Shown here piece after piece: positions 11,801 to 20,865 of a stretch of 64,000 nucleotides of DNA. The stretch lies in the NCBI RefSeq assembly GCF_014529535.1, contig NW_023503608.1, positions 12,574,501 through 12,638,500 on the forward strand, in the 5' to 3' direction. The position numbers and the translations under genes are program-made. Position 1 is the stretch's first letter, and each line of letters begins with the position of its first letter. A model generated the notes under the pieces. The model saw nothing but the letters and a program-made list of their open reading frames with translations, did no database searches and had not been told where the DNA came from. Origin of the DNA: Bradysia coprophila (taxonomy: Eukaryota; Arthropoda; Insecta; Diptera; Sciaridae).

Positions 11801-13920
11801 TCCACTACAGTCGAAACAACAGCTGTGGCTAGAATTCTCTTATACTACAGAATATATAATAAAATTGATGAAGGAAAACATTTTGTATTTACCACCAAGT
11901 AAACAATTGAAGTAGCAGATTCGATTCATTGTACTACTGTTATGCTTCATATCTTTGAAAGGTGAAAATCACCGACCAGGAAAAATTCATCCACCTGCGG
12001 TTTATCTGTCTCTGTTTTCGTATTTATTTGAAAAGACAAACTGCACTTTATACATCTAGAACAAAATGTTTGAATTGATTGTTGCTAAATTCACTTGAAA
12101 CACTGCCCATTCGCGTACTTTATGACAAAACATAAAATTTCCATTTTTTATTCTTTGTATAGCATATCGTCGAAGTACATTCAGCCCGTTTTATTATTAT
12201 TGTTGGTACAATGTGCACAGCATACACGGAAATTCACACAAAATGAAGTATCTGTTTAATGTTTCATTTTGTTGTTCGATAGAACGCTCATCGCTCTAGC
12301 AATACAATAAAGTATTCGCTTTTTTTGTTGTATCTTCTCGGAGCCCGTAAATAAATCCACCACATATCAACCAGTTTTATTGTTTCGGTGTTTGATTTCA
12401 ATAAATATTGTATTTGTTGGGTTTGGATACTGATGGAGAAAACAATCACTTATTCTAGAAGATTTACGATGGTTTTTTATTTCGCATGCAACAAGAAGAA
12501 CGGGATTTTTTTCCTATGCGTATGCCTCTTGTGTACATATGGTAGGTTACTTTATTGCATGTTAAGTATATTTACTCTTACTTCCGAGACTGAGGTCGTA
12601 AAAAAAAGCAGAAACAATTTTCCTTATCGTTATTTTTTAATAAACACATCGCGGGACATATTTTATTCTCTCACACAACACATACATTACATCGACGGGT
12701 ATATATGTAGGATATGTAGGATATGTATATAACATAGCAGCATTGATGTCGACTATGTAGGAAGGAGTTACATTAACGAAATGATAAATATTATGACACG
12801 CGGATAAACAGGAAAAGATTTTCTTTATTTTTTTCATTCTTGTTTTTATTTTTCTCCAATATATTTAGAGATCATTCTCTTTCGGCTGATTCATGCAATA
12901 AATTACTTGTGTGTAAACATGATGGGAGTACAAAAAAAAATTGGAAATAAAATATGAAAAATATATTAGACTAACATAATGTCGCGCCGTATACAATGGT
13001 TGGCTATGGCTATACATTATTTAGAAAGAATAATTTTTTAAAGGTAAGGTCTACTCCCATTGAAAGGTTATAATGTGAAAAGCTTTTAGCTGAAGCTTTG
13101 TGTTCGAGGATACCCCGTAGAGATTTTTCGTGGGGTTGACGAAAAAGAAATTTATTAATTTAATGCTTATATTGGCGTGACCATAAATGTAAGAAAACTT
13201 TTTTTTTCAACAAACATTGTATTACTGGCTGTTTTTTATATAATGTATTTTTTTTGGGAAAATTTCATTTGGAAATGAATAATGGAGTGCAATTACCTGT
13301 AACTCTCCCATATTCTTTAGAAAGTCTAAAAATTGATATAAATTTTTAATGTTCTTATTTTGTAAAACAATTTAATGGAAATTGTTATTTCTTTCTCATT
13401 TTCTTTAGCGAAATTTATATGATTGACGTCAGAGCAAAAAAAATTATAGCTCGTATCCATAAAAAAGCGAGAAAGAAATTGAGTTTCGTTGAAAAAAAAA
13501 ATCTTCTCGATTTGATAACTGATCCATAAGCACAATAATAGTTATTTATCTACCAAGTTTCGTTTTTTGCACTAGATGTTACATTGTGTCTTCGTATAAG
13601 ATATATATTAGATACAAAGTTTTTCTAAAATCTATTACAGAGGGAGCTGCGGGCTGCGGGAGTTTTTTATCCTGGAGTACCAAAAACGTCACATTTCACA
13701 TTCACTCACCAAATTTAGTACCAAGAGAGCAACATTCTCCCCTACTCTTTTCTCTCAATTTTCATTCCCACTTATGTCATTTTCGATCCTATGTTTATTA
13801 TTTCCCAGATGAGTCAAAGACTTGCACGCGAATGTATTTTTTTTTAGTGTTTTGTTACAATGCATTCATAAGGATTGCTTTCGGCATATATACTAGCTAC
13901 AATGTGTTGTTCAGTTTTGT
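8830..13920. other. AT-rich stretch without recognisable genes
   Basis: Several frames of 60-123 codons exist (9698, 10003, 11553, 12388, 13586) but they are rich in Phe, Tyr, Cys and Lys, have no motif and no supporting splice structure, and look accidental. The repeated GTATRGGGC block near 11648-11735 is noted separately. Confidence 0.4.
11646..11735. repeat. GTATGGGGC-type repeats with a short perfect palindrome
   Basis: CGTATGGGGC, CGTATAGGGC and TGTATAGGGC recur about every 20-50 bases. The last copy is followed by its own inverse, making the palindrome TATGGGGCATCTGCCCCATA. The GC-rich core stands out from the surrounding AT-rich DNA. Function unknown. Confidence 0.5.
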
Positions 13921-13923
13921 TGT

Positions 13924-14444
13924 TATCCCAACAAAAATCTCTTCGAGAAAAGTGTGACGCAGTCTTTGAAATACAATTTCTAAAATGAATGATATCGCTA
14001 GAGTTGACGCTTTCAGCTTCGTTACGCAAAAATTAAATTTTACACCCAATTAGTTCAAACAAGCTGGCTTAGGTTTTCTCATCATCTGCCAAATAATTTT
14101 TACAAAAAAAAATTTTGACTGGAAACAACCAAAATTTTACCAAAAAAATCTGCGTCGCATGTGGCAGATAAATTTTCTTGCTGGTCTGTTCCTGAACATA
14201 TGCCACTTTGCGACGCAGATTTTTTTGGTAAAATTTTGGTTGTTTCCAGTCAAAATTTTTTTTTGTAAAAATTATTTGGCAGATGATGAGAAAACCTAAG
14301 CCAGCTTGTTTGAACTAATTGGGTGTAAAATTTAATTTTTGCGTAACGAAGCTGAAAGCGTCAACTCTAGCGATATCATTCATTTTAGAAATTGTATTTC
14401 AAAGACTGCGTCACACTTTTCTCGAAGAGATTTTTGTTGGGATA
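13924..14444. mobile_element. Near-perfect palindromic MITE, TA-flanked (Tc1/mariner-like)
   Basis: Two arms of about 240 bp are almost exact reverse complements around a loop of about 30 bp centred near 14184. The ends read TATCCCAACAAAAATCTC and GAGATTTTTGTTGGGATA, i.e. TCCCAAC termini next to a TA on both sides, as expected for a TA target-site duplication. There is no ORF of its own; apparent peptides on either side are the same arm read twice. The high identity of the arms suggests recent insertion or strong hairpin copying. Confidence 0.8.
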
Positions 14445-14480
14445 TCAGTCGTTTTAGAAGTTTTAGAACACTGCTTTTTA

Positions 14481-14921
14481 AATTTGAAAATTTGACGAAA
14501 TTCGAAAATTTGACGAAAATCGAAAATTTGACGAAATTCGAAAATTTGACGAAAATCGAAAATTTGACGAAAATCGAAAATTTGACGAAATTCGAAAATT
14601 TGACGAAATTGGAAAATTTGACAAAATTCGAAAATTTGACGAAATTCGAAAATTTGACGAAAATCGAAAATTTGACGAAATTCGAAAATTCGACGAAATT
14701 CGAAAATTTGACGAAAATCGACAATTTGACGAAAATCGAAAATTTGACGAAAATCGAAAATTTGACGAAATTTGAAAATTTGACGAAATTTGAGAATTTG
14801 ACGAAATTTGGAAATTTGACGAAATTTGAAAATTTGACGAAATTTGAAAATTTGACGAAATTCGAAAATTTGACGAAATTTAACGAAAATCGAAAATTTG
14901 ACGAAATTCGAAAATTTGACG
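14481..14921. repeat. 18-bp minisatellite (GAAAATTTGACGAAATTC)
   Basis: About 24 tandem copies of an 18-bp unit have point variants such as AAATTC/AAAATC/AAATTT; one unit near 14880 is irregular. Because the unit is a multiple of three, both strands show long artificial ORFs (ENLTKF- and NFVKFS-type repeats). These are not genes. Confidence 0.9.
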
Positions 14922-15205
14922 AAGAAAGTAATTCTCTATCTGCCACCATTCAAGAAATATATCCAAAACCCCAATTGACCCACCCATTTCCAACTTTCGA
15001 CATTTTTCGCAAATGCCCTTCTTTTCTACTCGTAAAACTCTGAGACTTTGCCGAAGAAAGTAACTCTCTATCTGCCACCATTCAAGAAATACCTCTAAAA
15101 ACATAATTGACCCACCATTTCCAACTTTCGACATTTTTCACATATGCCCCTCTGTTCTACTCGTAAAACTCTGAGACTTTGCCGAAGAAAGTAACTCTCT
15201 ATCTC
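14922..15205. repeat. 131-bp tandem duplication
   Basis: GAAGAAAGTAAYTCTCTATC recurs at 14922, 15053 and 15185, with two near-identical intervening units (TGCCACCATTCAAGAAATA, CCAACTTTCGACATTTTTC). It starts exactly where the 18-bp minisatellite ends, so the two arrays form one satellite-like block. Confidence 0.8.
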
Positions 15206-15499
15206 TCATAATCGCAAAAATATTAGTCCTTTCATCCTACGCTCGAGTAGCTCAAAATTTGGTCACTCTAATCACTCTAGCTCAAACGAATCTGACCCGA
15301 TTTTTTTAATTATTTTTTTGTTTGAATCGTGTTACGAATACCTTTCATTTGATGGGTCACACGCCTCTGAAGGGTTTCAATACAGCTAAGCTACAGCCGA
15401 AAACGCGTTCCCGACCCTCGAAAACCACACTCAGAAACCACTTCGAAGCCAATAAAACAAAATTCTGGTTTTTCCTGGGGTAATGGCGTATCACATTTT

Positions 15500-15665
15500 C
15501 ATTTTTATGCCCACCCTGAGGTTCCTGCAAAATTTCATGGAGATTGGCTGACTAGTTTCCGAGATCGACCGTCGATAGATAGACAGATAGACAGATAGAC
15601 AGATAGACAGATAGACAGATAGACAGATAGACAGATAGACAGATAGACAGATAGACAGATAGAAA
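15500..15665 (-). repeat. Microsatellite (GATAGACA)n with mini-me-type core
   Basis: An octamer array GATAGACA runs from about 15574 to 15662. On the minus strand it is a CTGTCTAT run followed by CGATCTCGGAAACTAG and a CCAATCTCCATGAAATTTTG block. That is the same order (GTCY-like microsatellite, then a CGATAnCTyGAG...ATTTTnAnAATT core) as in the elements at 4389, 44769 and 46286. Minus-strand ORFs with ICLSVYLS repeats are artefacts of the array. Confidence 0.7.
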
Positions 15666-16006
15666 CATACAGAGTAAGTTGAAAGAATTTGATTGTTTGA
15701 AAAACGTTAATTTGGTGCATTTTCTATCAAAATGACCAACTTCAAAACGATGTATCTCAGGCAATTTTAAAGTTACATAGTCGAGTGATAGCTCGTTTTG
15801 CTCGTATTTGAAGCGCGAATAAGATAGAATAGGATTTGTGGTGATACAGGCCAAAGGAAAGAAACTTAAATTCTCGCCTATATATAGTTGCCGCGTCTCA
15901 AAAAATTTTCTTCGTTCTTTTTTTGGAAGTTAGACTGCGTCAAGTCCTCCGCTATCGCTCCGGACATGATGTTTTGTTCGGAATGTGACTTCGGTACTAC
16001 AGGATG

Positions 16007-16136
16007 AAAAATAGTATACATACCTCGGATCAAAACGGTGTTGTTTTCGACCACAGTGGTGAAAACGTCCGAGGATGGAACGGAGCTCCGCGAAGCACAC
16101 CGTTTTGATCCTTGGTATGTAACATACTATTTTTGT
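16007..16136. repeat. Inverted repeat (ATCAAAACGGTGT arms)
   Basis: Arms of about 37 bp (AAAATAGTATACATACC, GATCAAAACGGTGT) are inverted at 16100-16136 around a GC-richer centre. It probably represents a small foldback element or solo MITE next to the larger one at 16142. Confidence 0.6.
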
Positions 16137-16141
16137 ATGTG

Positions 16142-16623
16142 GTGTTCCTCTTCCATCAAAAAGAATGTGTGGAATTCAAAGAATATTTCTTGTACGGGAG
16201 GGAGCTATATTTGAATGTCTTATGTTGACTTCACTGCCTTTATTAGAATCAGCTAAGCACGCCGCTGTTAGATATTTTCGTAACGCTACCCTTAGCGCTG
16301 TAACTTTGTAAAATAATAAAAATTTAGTCATACTTTCCACATTTCCTGACTAGGTCTTTCTAACGAGCCCTCTTTAACAAAAATCGGAACACTAAAACCA
16401 GAACTAAAAACAGGAAATATGGTAGACAAATCGAAAGTATGACGAAATTGTTATTATTTTACAAAGTTACAGCGCTAAGAGTAGCGTTACGAAAATGTTT
16501 AAAACAGTGGCGTGCTTAGATGGATCTTATTAAATCAGTGAAGTCCACATAAGACATTCAAATATAGCTCCGGTACATTGGGTACAAGAATACCACACAT
16601 TCTTTTTGATGGAAGAGGAGCAC
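16142..16623. mobile_element. Palindromic MITE with GTGYTCCTCTTCCATC termini
   Basis: The left half (GTGTTCCTCTTCCATCAAAA, then GGAGCTATATTTGAATGTC, then CGTAACGCTACCCTTAGC) is repeated in reverse complement in the right half, ending TTGATGGAAGAGGAGCAC. The arms are about 230 bp with moderate divergence. No coding capacity. The right end overlaps the beginning of a meaningless open frame at 16606. Confidence 0.75.
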
Positions 16624-17577
16624 TTCAACTCCGACTTCATTGTACGCGAGCGATGTATTTCAACCAGGTATGTGGAAAATGGACAAACAAACAAAGAGCT
16701 GACCCTCAGCTGGTGTACAGTTCGAATAACTACGACATTTATGTTTAGATTGTTGTTGCTATTCCGATCTCCGTGGGAGATTCACCATTCATCACGTTTA
16801 ATATCGAGCTTCCAATCTCTCTGAGATACTCACCTTTCGCATATGATGGTTATCTTATGTGCGCTTTAAGAACGGTTCATATTAATTATCTTTGGTCAAG
16901 ACCTCCTTGCGAGATTTACCTTTCTTGAATAGTCAGTTTTAGCTATTAAGAATTTAATTTATTTGTTCATACTATAGTCAATAACCTCAGTGACCTTTTC
17001 CCCGAAGTACTAACAAGAACCGTAGATGTGGAACCAATCATATACAGACAATGCGGCAGTAGCAGCAAATTTTTCTTCATTCATTTCAATAAATAATTTC
17101 GAGAAGTGATTTTGCATAACTTAGTTTTACCTTGTGTTGCGATGCCCCTCCATTATGTATAAAGGCTCCCTTTTGTCCGGATATTCTCATTTATTGCATT
17201 TACACCGTCTTTATTTGCTGGAAAAGGTGCAGGACAAAAAAAAATTACATGAATACATGGAGGAGGATATTCTTGATGGATATTAAGTTCATATCGAGGT
17301 TTACGTTTAATACGATTTTGAAGTGAATTTTCTGCCATATATTCGCAGCAACTTTTCGAAGTCTTTAAACCGTAACGCTATTGTGTGTACGGTCTAAAAT
17401 ACTATTTTTCGAATTATCTCAGCCTCTCTCAATTTTATTGAGGAGAACACATGATTGGTCCATTTTATTTAGCTCTCTCAATTACGTCGGCTGTCAAAAA
17501 ACGTCAAAAACATTGAAATTTAGCCTCAATGTTAGTGATTTCCGTTTATTAACAGAAGTGGAAAAATAAACACAATA
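16624..17577. other. Region upstream of the transposase
   Basis: No gene was seen. It must hold the transposase promoter and, if the two convergent ORFs form one transposon, the left terminus. I could not define a terminal inverted repeat against 19830-20480 by eye. Short shared blocks exist, such as ATTTTATTT-GCTCTCTCA-ATTA near 17460-17490 and its inverse near 20105-20150, but these are too weak to call. Confidence 0.3.
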
Positions 17578-18621
17578 ATGTCCCAAATCTTGCTCAATGT
17601 GAATAAAAAACATGCATCAGAAGACGTGAAATGGTATGCGCTGTATGCGTATTACTTTTTGGGGCACAACAGAGCTCAAGTCTCAAGAATGTACAGCAAA
17701 AGCAATTCGACGATCACCAATTGGATTGTAAAATACGAAAACTCTGGTTCAGTGACTCGATCGGTGGGAACACGCATGCCGTCAAAGTTTGATGCAGACA
17801 AGAAACAGTGGATTCTACGACTGTATCACGAAAATCCAATCCTGTACCTCGATGAAGCAAGGCAGCAGTTCCAAATCCGTTTCAACTTGTCAATATCAAC
17901 GTCTCATATATGCCATATTCTTCATGAAAACAACATGTCGTGGAAAACTCTGGAAAAAAGAGCGATACAGATCAAGGACTCGGAGATTTTGAAATTCATG
18001 GCCGAGCTCTGTGCTATTGATTGGGATTACAGTAATCTGGTCTTTTTAGACGAAGTCTCAATCGATAACCAGGGATTGTTGCGCACAAAGGGATATGGAA
18101 TTATCGGTGAGCGGCTTCTCTACCGCGGAGAATTCGTCAGAAAACCACGCATGTCGATGCTGGCATTCGTTGGACAAAATGGGATTTTGGAGACTTATAC
18201 AACCGAGGGCACTTTCAATCGGTTAAAGTTTTTTGCTTACTGTAAAGACTTTGCGCTGTCAGGAGGCTGCGCGAAATACCCTGGACGAAACTCGGTATGG
18301 ATATTGGATGGTGCCAAAATCCATTGCCATCCGAGCATTATACGTTACATTCGATCACTTGGAATCATACCTATATTCCTACCCGCGTATTGCCCATTCT
18401 TCAATCCCATTGAATACGTTTTTGGAATAGTAAAGAAACATCTGAAGCGAAGGTCTGCTGGCAAGAAAATCGACATGGAAATTTTGGTCAACGACGAATT
18501 CACACGAATGCGAGACTTTTCATGCACGAAATTGTTCAAAAAATGTGGATACGTTATGAGCGGAAAATTTGATCCTGCCGTTGCCTATCAGCAGTCTGTA
18601 AAGGATCTTGGTTTCAAATAA
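17578..18621 (+). CDS. DD34E transposase, IS630/Tc1/mariner superfamily (DDE_3-type)
   Basis: A 347-residue intact ORF encodes the cut-and-paste enzyme that would bind element ends and integrate at a short target (TA in this superfamily). Residues about 12-60 form a helix-turn-helix (AYYFLGHNRAQVSRMYSKS.STITNWI) and about 70-130 a second winged-helix-like DNA-binding part. The RNase-H-like catalytic core has D158 (VFLDEVSID), D244 (VWILDGAKIH) and E279 (FNPIEYVFG), with 34 residues between the last two, hence DD34E. All three acidic residues are present, and so is the LPAYCPFFNPIE signature. The ATG context (ACAATAATG) is good, and a possible AATAAA lies at 18867. The ORF is less AT-rich than its surroundings. 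It converges with the ORF at 18875-19816. It differs from ordinary mariner (DD34D); its nearest subfamily cannot be told without a search. Confidence 0.92.
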   Translation: MSQILLNVNKKHASEDVKWYALYAYYFLGHNRAQVSRMYSKSNSTITNWIVKYENSGSVTRSVGTRMPSKFDADKKQWILRLYHENPILYLDEARQQFQIRFNLSISTSHICHILHENNMSWKTLEKRAIQIKDSEILKFMAELCAIDWDYSNLVFLDEVSIDNQGLLRTKGYGIIGERLLYRGEFVRKPRMSMLAFVGQNGILETYTTEGTFNRLKFFAYCKDFALSGGCAKYPGRNSVWILDGAKIHCHPSIIRYIRSLGIIPIFLPAYCPFFNPIEYVFGIVKKHLKRRSAGKKIDMEILVNDEFTRMRDFSCTKLFKKCGYVMSGKFDPAVAYQQSVKDLGFK

Positions 18622-18635
18622 TGATGTCGATACTT

Positions 18636-18688
18636 CACGTGCTGCTTTGAGTTTAGTATATAAGTGGAAACGTATCAAGCAGCACGTC
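18636..18688. terminator. Inverted repeat just after the transposase stop
   Basis: CACGTGCTGCTTTGA at 18636-18650 is matched by TCAAGCAGCACGTCA at 18675-18689, with a 24-base loop, 15 bases after the transposase stop codon. It would form a strong hairpin in the 3' UTR of the plus transcript and in any long minus transcript. Its role (3' end, RNA stability or an internal transposase site) is unknown. Confidence 0.5.
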
Positions 18689-18874
18689 ATTTCACTCACG
18701 TTGTTTGAGCAAAGACGTTGGTCTGAGTTTTTTAAATTAAATTTTATTCGAATGATTCTTCACCCAAAATGAAATCTTTGGCTTCAGCCTTTTGTTAATT
18801 TCAGCCTTTTGTTTATATGAATTCATTGTAGGCTGAAATGGCCCGTTTTATAATTGAAAATGTAAAAATAAAAT

Positions 18875-19816
18875 TCAGTGGTCACAGTCCTCTAGATCTG
18901 GTATTTGTTGCTCCTCATGTACGCTAACAGCGTTGACCTCCACATTCAATGCCCCGTCCATCGAGCTAACCAATCGACTGTGAGCGGACAACATTTCTTC
19001 CGTGGCATTGAGTCGAGCCTCAAACATATCGAATGCCCGTAATGTTGCATCTTTCAATTTTGTGAACTCTTGGCGGAATATTTTGATATTCTCGGCGTAC
19101 AGATCGTTCAGATTGTTCGCAACTTGCAGTCCACTCTTCGCAGACCGCATTACCTCAGTTTCAGAAGTCGGCACTGACCGGAACAAATGTATTAAGTGTG
19201 CTGGCGGTAAATCTTTCATGAGAGCTTCTTGTTGGTGAATCGGCGACGAGTGAATAGAATTGGCCCACATACACCAGGACGACATGTGCCCTGAAAGATA
19301 GGCACCATGGTTGTCTTTGAGCTTTTGTGCTAGTTCTACTAGGGTGGTTGTGCTATGAGCACCGGCTCTGTCGCGAACTGTGGGTTGCAAAATTGATGCT
19401 GACACCTTTTGATGAATTGTTTTCGATGCGATGGCTTTGCCGTAAATGTGAATCATCACATTCACGTGCTTATCGCGCAATTTTCGTAGTACACCAGTGT
19501 TCAGTTGGCTTATGGTGAAGTTTTTTCTTGCGCTCTTATCTTGCAGTATAACGAAATTTCCGATATCGGCTCGGACGGGATTCTCACTTTCAGCGAATGA
19601 AAAGCTGTCACCATTGACAAGGACTTCTCTCTTAACGAATGATTGTGCCTTAGCCCAGATTTCATCCAATATTTGACAGCATGAATCCCCAGCAACCTCT
19701 TCTTCGATGTCTGGGCTTATAGGCTTTTGGCCAACAAACTCCTTTTGTTGGTAGTGAGCAACGAAACGGAATAGGGCTCCCACATTATCATCCACCATGT
19801 CGATGTCGACGTCCAT
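18875..19816 (-). CDS. Unrecognised 313-residue protein, putative transposon accessory factor
   Basis: This is an intact minus-strand ORF from ATG 19816 to TGA 18875. The N-terminus is acidic (MDVDIDMVDD). The middle, about residues 80-165, has mixed charge (RADIGNFVILQDK, RKLRDKHVNVMIHIYGK) and is followed by a Trp/His-containing patch (SSWCMWANSIHSS, 179-191). Residues about 235-290 look like an amphipathic coiled coil (EFTKLKDATLRAFDMFEARL). The C-terminus is acidic (EEQQIPDLEDCD). No signal peptide, membrane segment or catalytic motif is evident. Length, intact frame and the convergent neighbour suggest a second transposon gene: perhaps a DNA-binding or multimerising partner, or a host-factor mimic. 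That role is inference only. It might instead be a host gene beside an insertion. Confidence 0.8.
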   Translation of the reverse strand: MDVDIDMVDDNVGALFRFVAHYQQKEFVGQKPISPDIEEEVAGDSCCQILDEIWAKAQSFVKREVLVNGDSFSFAESENPVRADIGNFVILQDKSARKNFTISQLNTGVLRKLRDKHVNVMIHIYGKAIASKTIHQKVSASILQPTVRDRAGAHSTTTLVELAQKLKDNHGAYLSGHMSSWCMWANSIHSSPIHQQEALMKDLPPAHLIHLFRSVPTSETEVMRSAKSGLQVANNLNDLYAENIKIFRQEFTKLKDATLRAFDMFEARLNATEEMLSAHSRLVSSMDGALNVEVNAVSVHEEQQIPDLEDCDH

Positions 19817-20109
19817 TATGCGATAACCTCAAAGCGAATTCGGTTCAAACTAAAAAAGACACTATTTTGGAGTTTCAAACTAAATGGGATTGCTGCACTG
19901 ACCTTTTCAATATTTGTTTCTAGCAAGTTAAAGATCGAATATTCGTGTAAAGAATCTTTCAATTCGTTCAATTTTCGAGACACAACACAGAAATTTCAAT
20001 TTGTTACTTGAAAAAAATCGTTTTGTTTTGTGAGCTGTCAATCACAACAAAATTGTAACGTAGGGGGGCGCAATGGTATGTAGGTATGTGAGAGAAGAGA
20101 GCTTTCGCA

Positions 20110-20865
20110 ATTTTTTTGCAATTATACTGAGAGAAAATAAAATCGACGAAACTCCAATTTTCATAGTCGAGACCAATACCTTCCCAGCATTATATTACTC
20201 GGATATGATGATGGTGGCAGCATAAAAAAAGATAGCAGATTATACCAGAATTCAGATGATGAACGGATAATGGTGTGTGTAGGTTTTTATTTGCGTAATA
20301 TTCTTTTACAGCCATGCTATAACACCGACACTTTTAAAGTGTATAATTTATTGTTATGTGAGGATACGTATGCGTACATGGTATATGTATGCTTTGATGG
20401 ACTTGAGTTAATTGCGAGTGATAAACTAAAAATAATGGATTGTCATTTCCTCGATGGAAATGGCGAAACGAAAAAAGGAACATAAAATATAAATAGCTTA
20501 ATTGCGTTTATCCCGAGAATACTAGAATACTCTGAAGGAGCTGAGTTCGCCTAAATTGGTGAGCTACAGCTAATTGAAGGGAATTCTTAAAGAAATATGT
20601 TCTGTATTTAGGAACGGGCTTTGAGAGAATTTATGTTATACGTTTAATCTTTCATAGACGGCAAGAATATTAATTTGGTCTTATCTTTCCTTGATATGAT
20701 AGTTTAATGACACATTTTAACTCATTTCTCTAACAGGTATTTTGTGAATATCCGTTTGTAAAAGATTGAAGAATTCAAAAAGAACACAATCAAATTATGA
20801 AGCTATATTCACATGTAAAGCTGTCCAAGTCTGATCTTTTAAAGACTAACCAGTCAGCCTGACTT
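20110..20865. other. Spacer between transposon and TA-flanked element
   Basis: No gene was recognised; the open frame at 20270-20485 has no motif. The right terminus of the two-gene transposon may lie in or near the first part of this stretch. Confidence 0.3.

Larger units (their letters stand above)
17578..19816. mobile_element. Putative two-gene DNA transposon (minimum extent)
   Basis: Two intact, convergent, intronless ORFs lie only 253 bp apart and are both visibly less AT-rich than the flanks. Their likely 3' ends overlap: AATAAA for the plus gene at 18867, and for the minus gene at 18743-18748. This suggests a unit moving together. Element termini and target duplications were not identified, so only the ORF span is given; the true ends may lie within several hundred bases outward. 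Confidence 0.5.

Noticed and set aside
11553-11915. 120-codon plus-strand ORF
   Set aside because: It crosses the GTATRGGGC repeats and palindrome; composition and lack of motif argue for chance.
13844-14029. 61-codon ORF whose sequence recurs at 14339
   Set aside because: Same palindrome arm read on both strands; not a duplicated gene.
14481-14921. Possible CRISPR-like array
   Set aside because: The units are contiguous 18-mers with no unique spacers, in eukaryotic DNA; it is a minisatellite.
14339-15043. A 234-codon ORF with FENLTK repeats (and a 189-codon minus-strand ORF over the same DNA)
   Set aside because: It begins in the arm of the palindromic MITE and runs through an 18-bp minisatellite whose unit is a multiple of three; both strands stay open, as expected for the array alone.
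15552-15854. Minus-strand ORFs with ICLSVYLS repeats
   Set aside because: Translation of the GATAGACA microsatellite.
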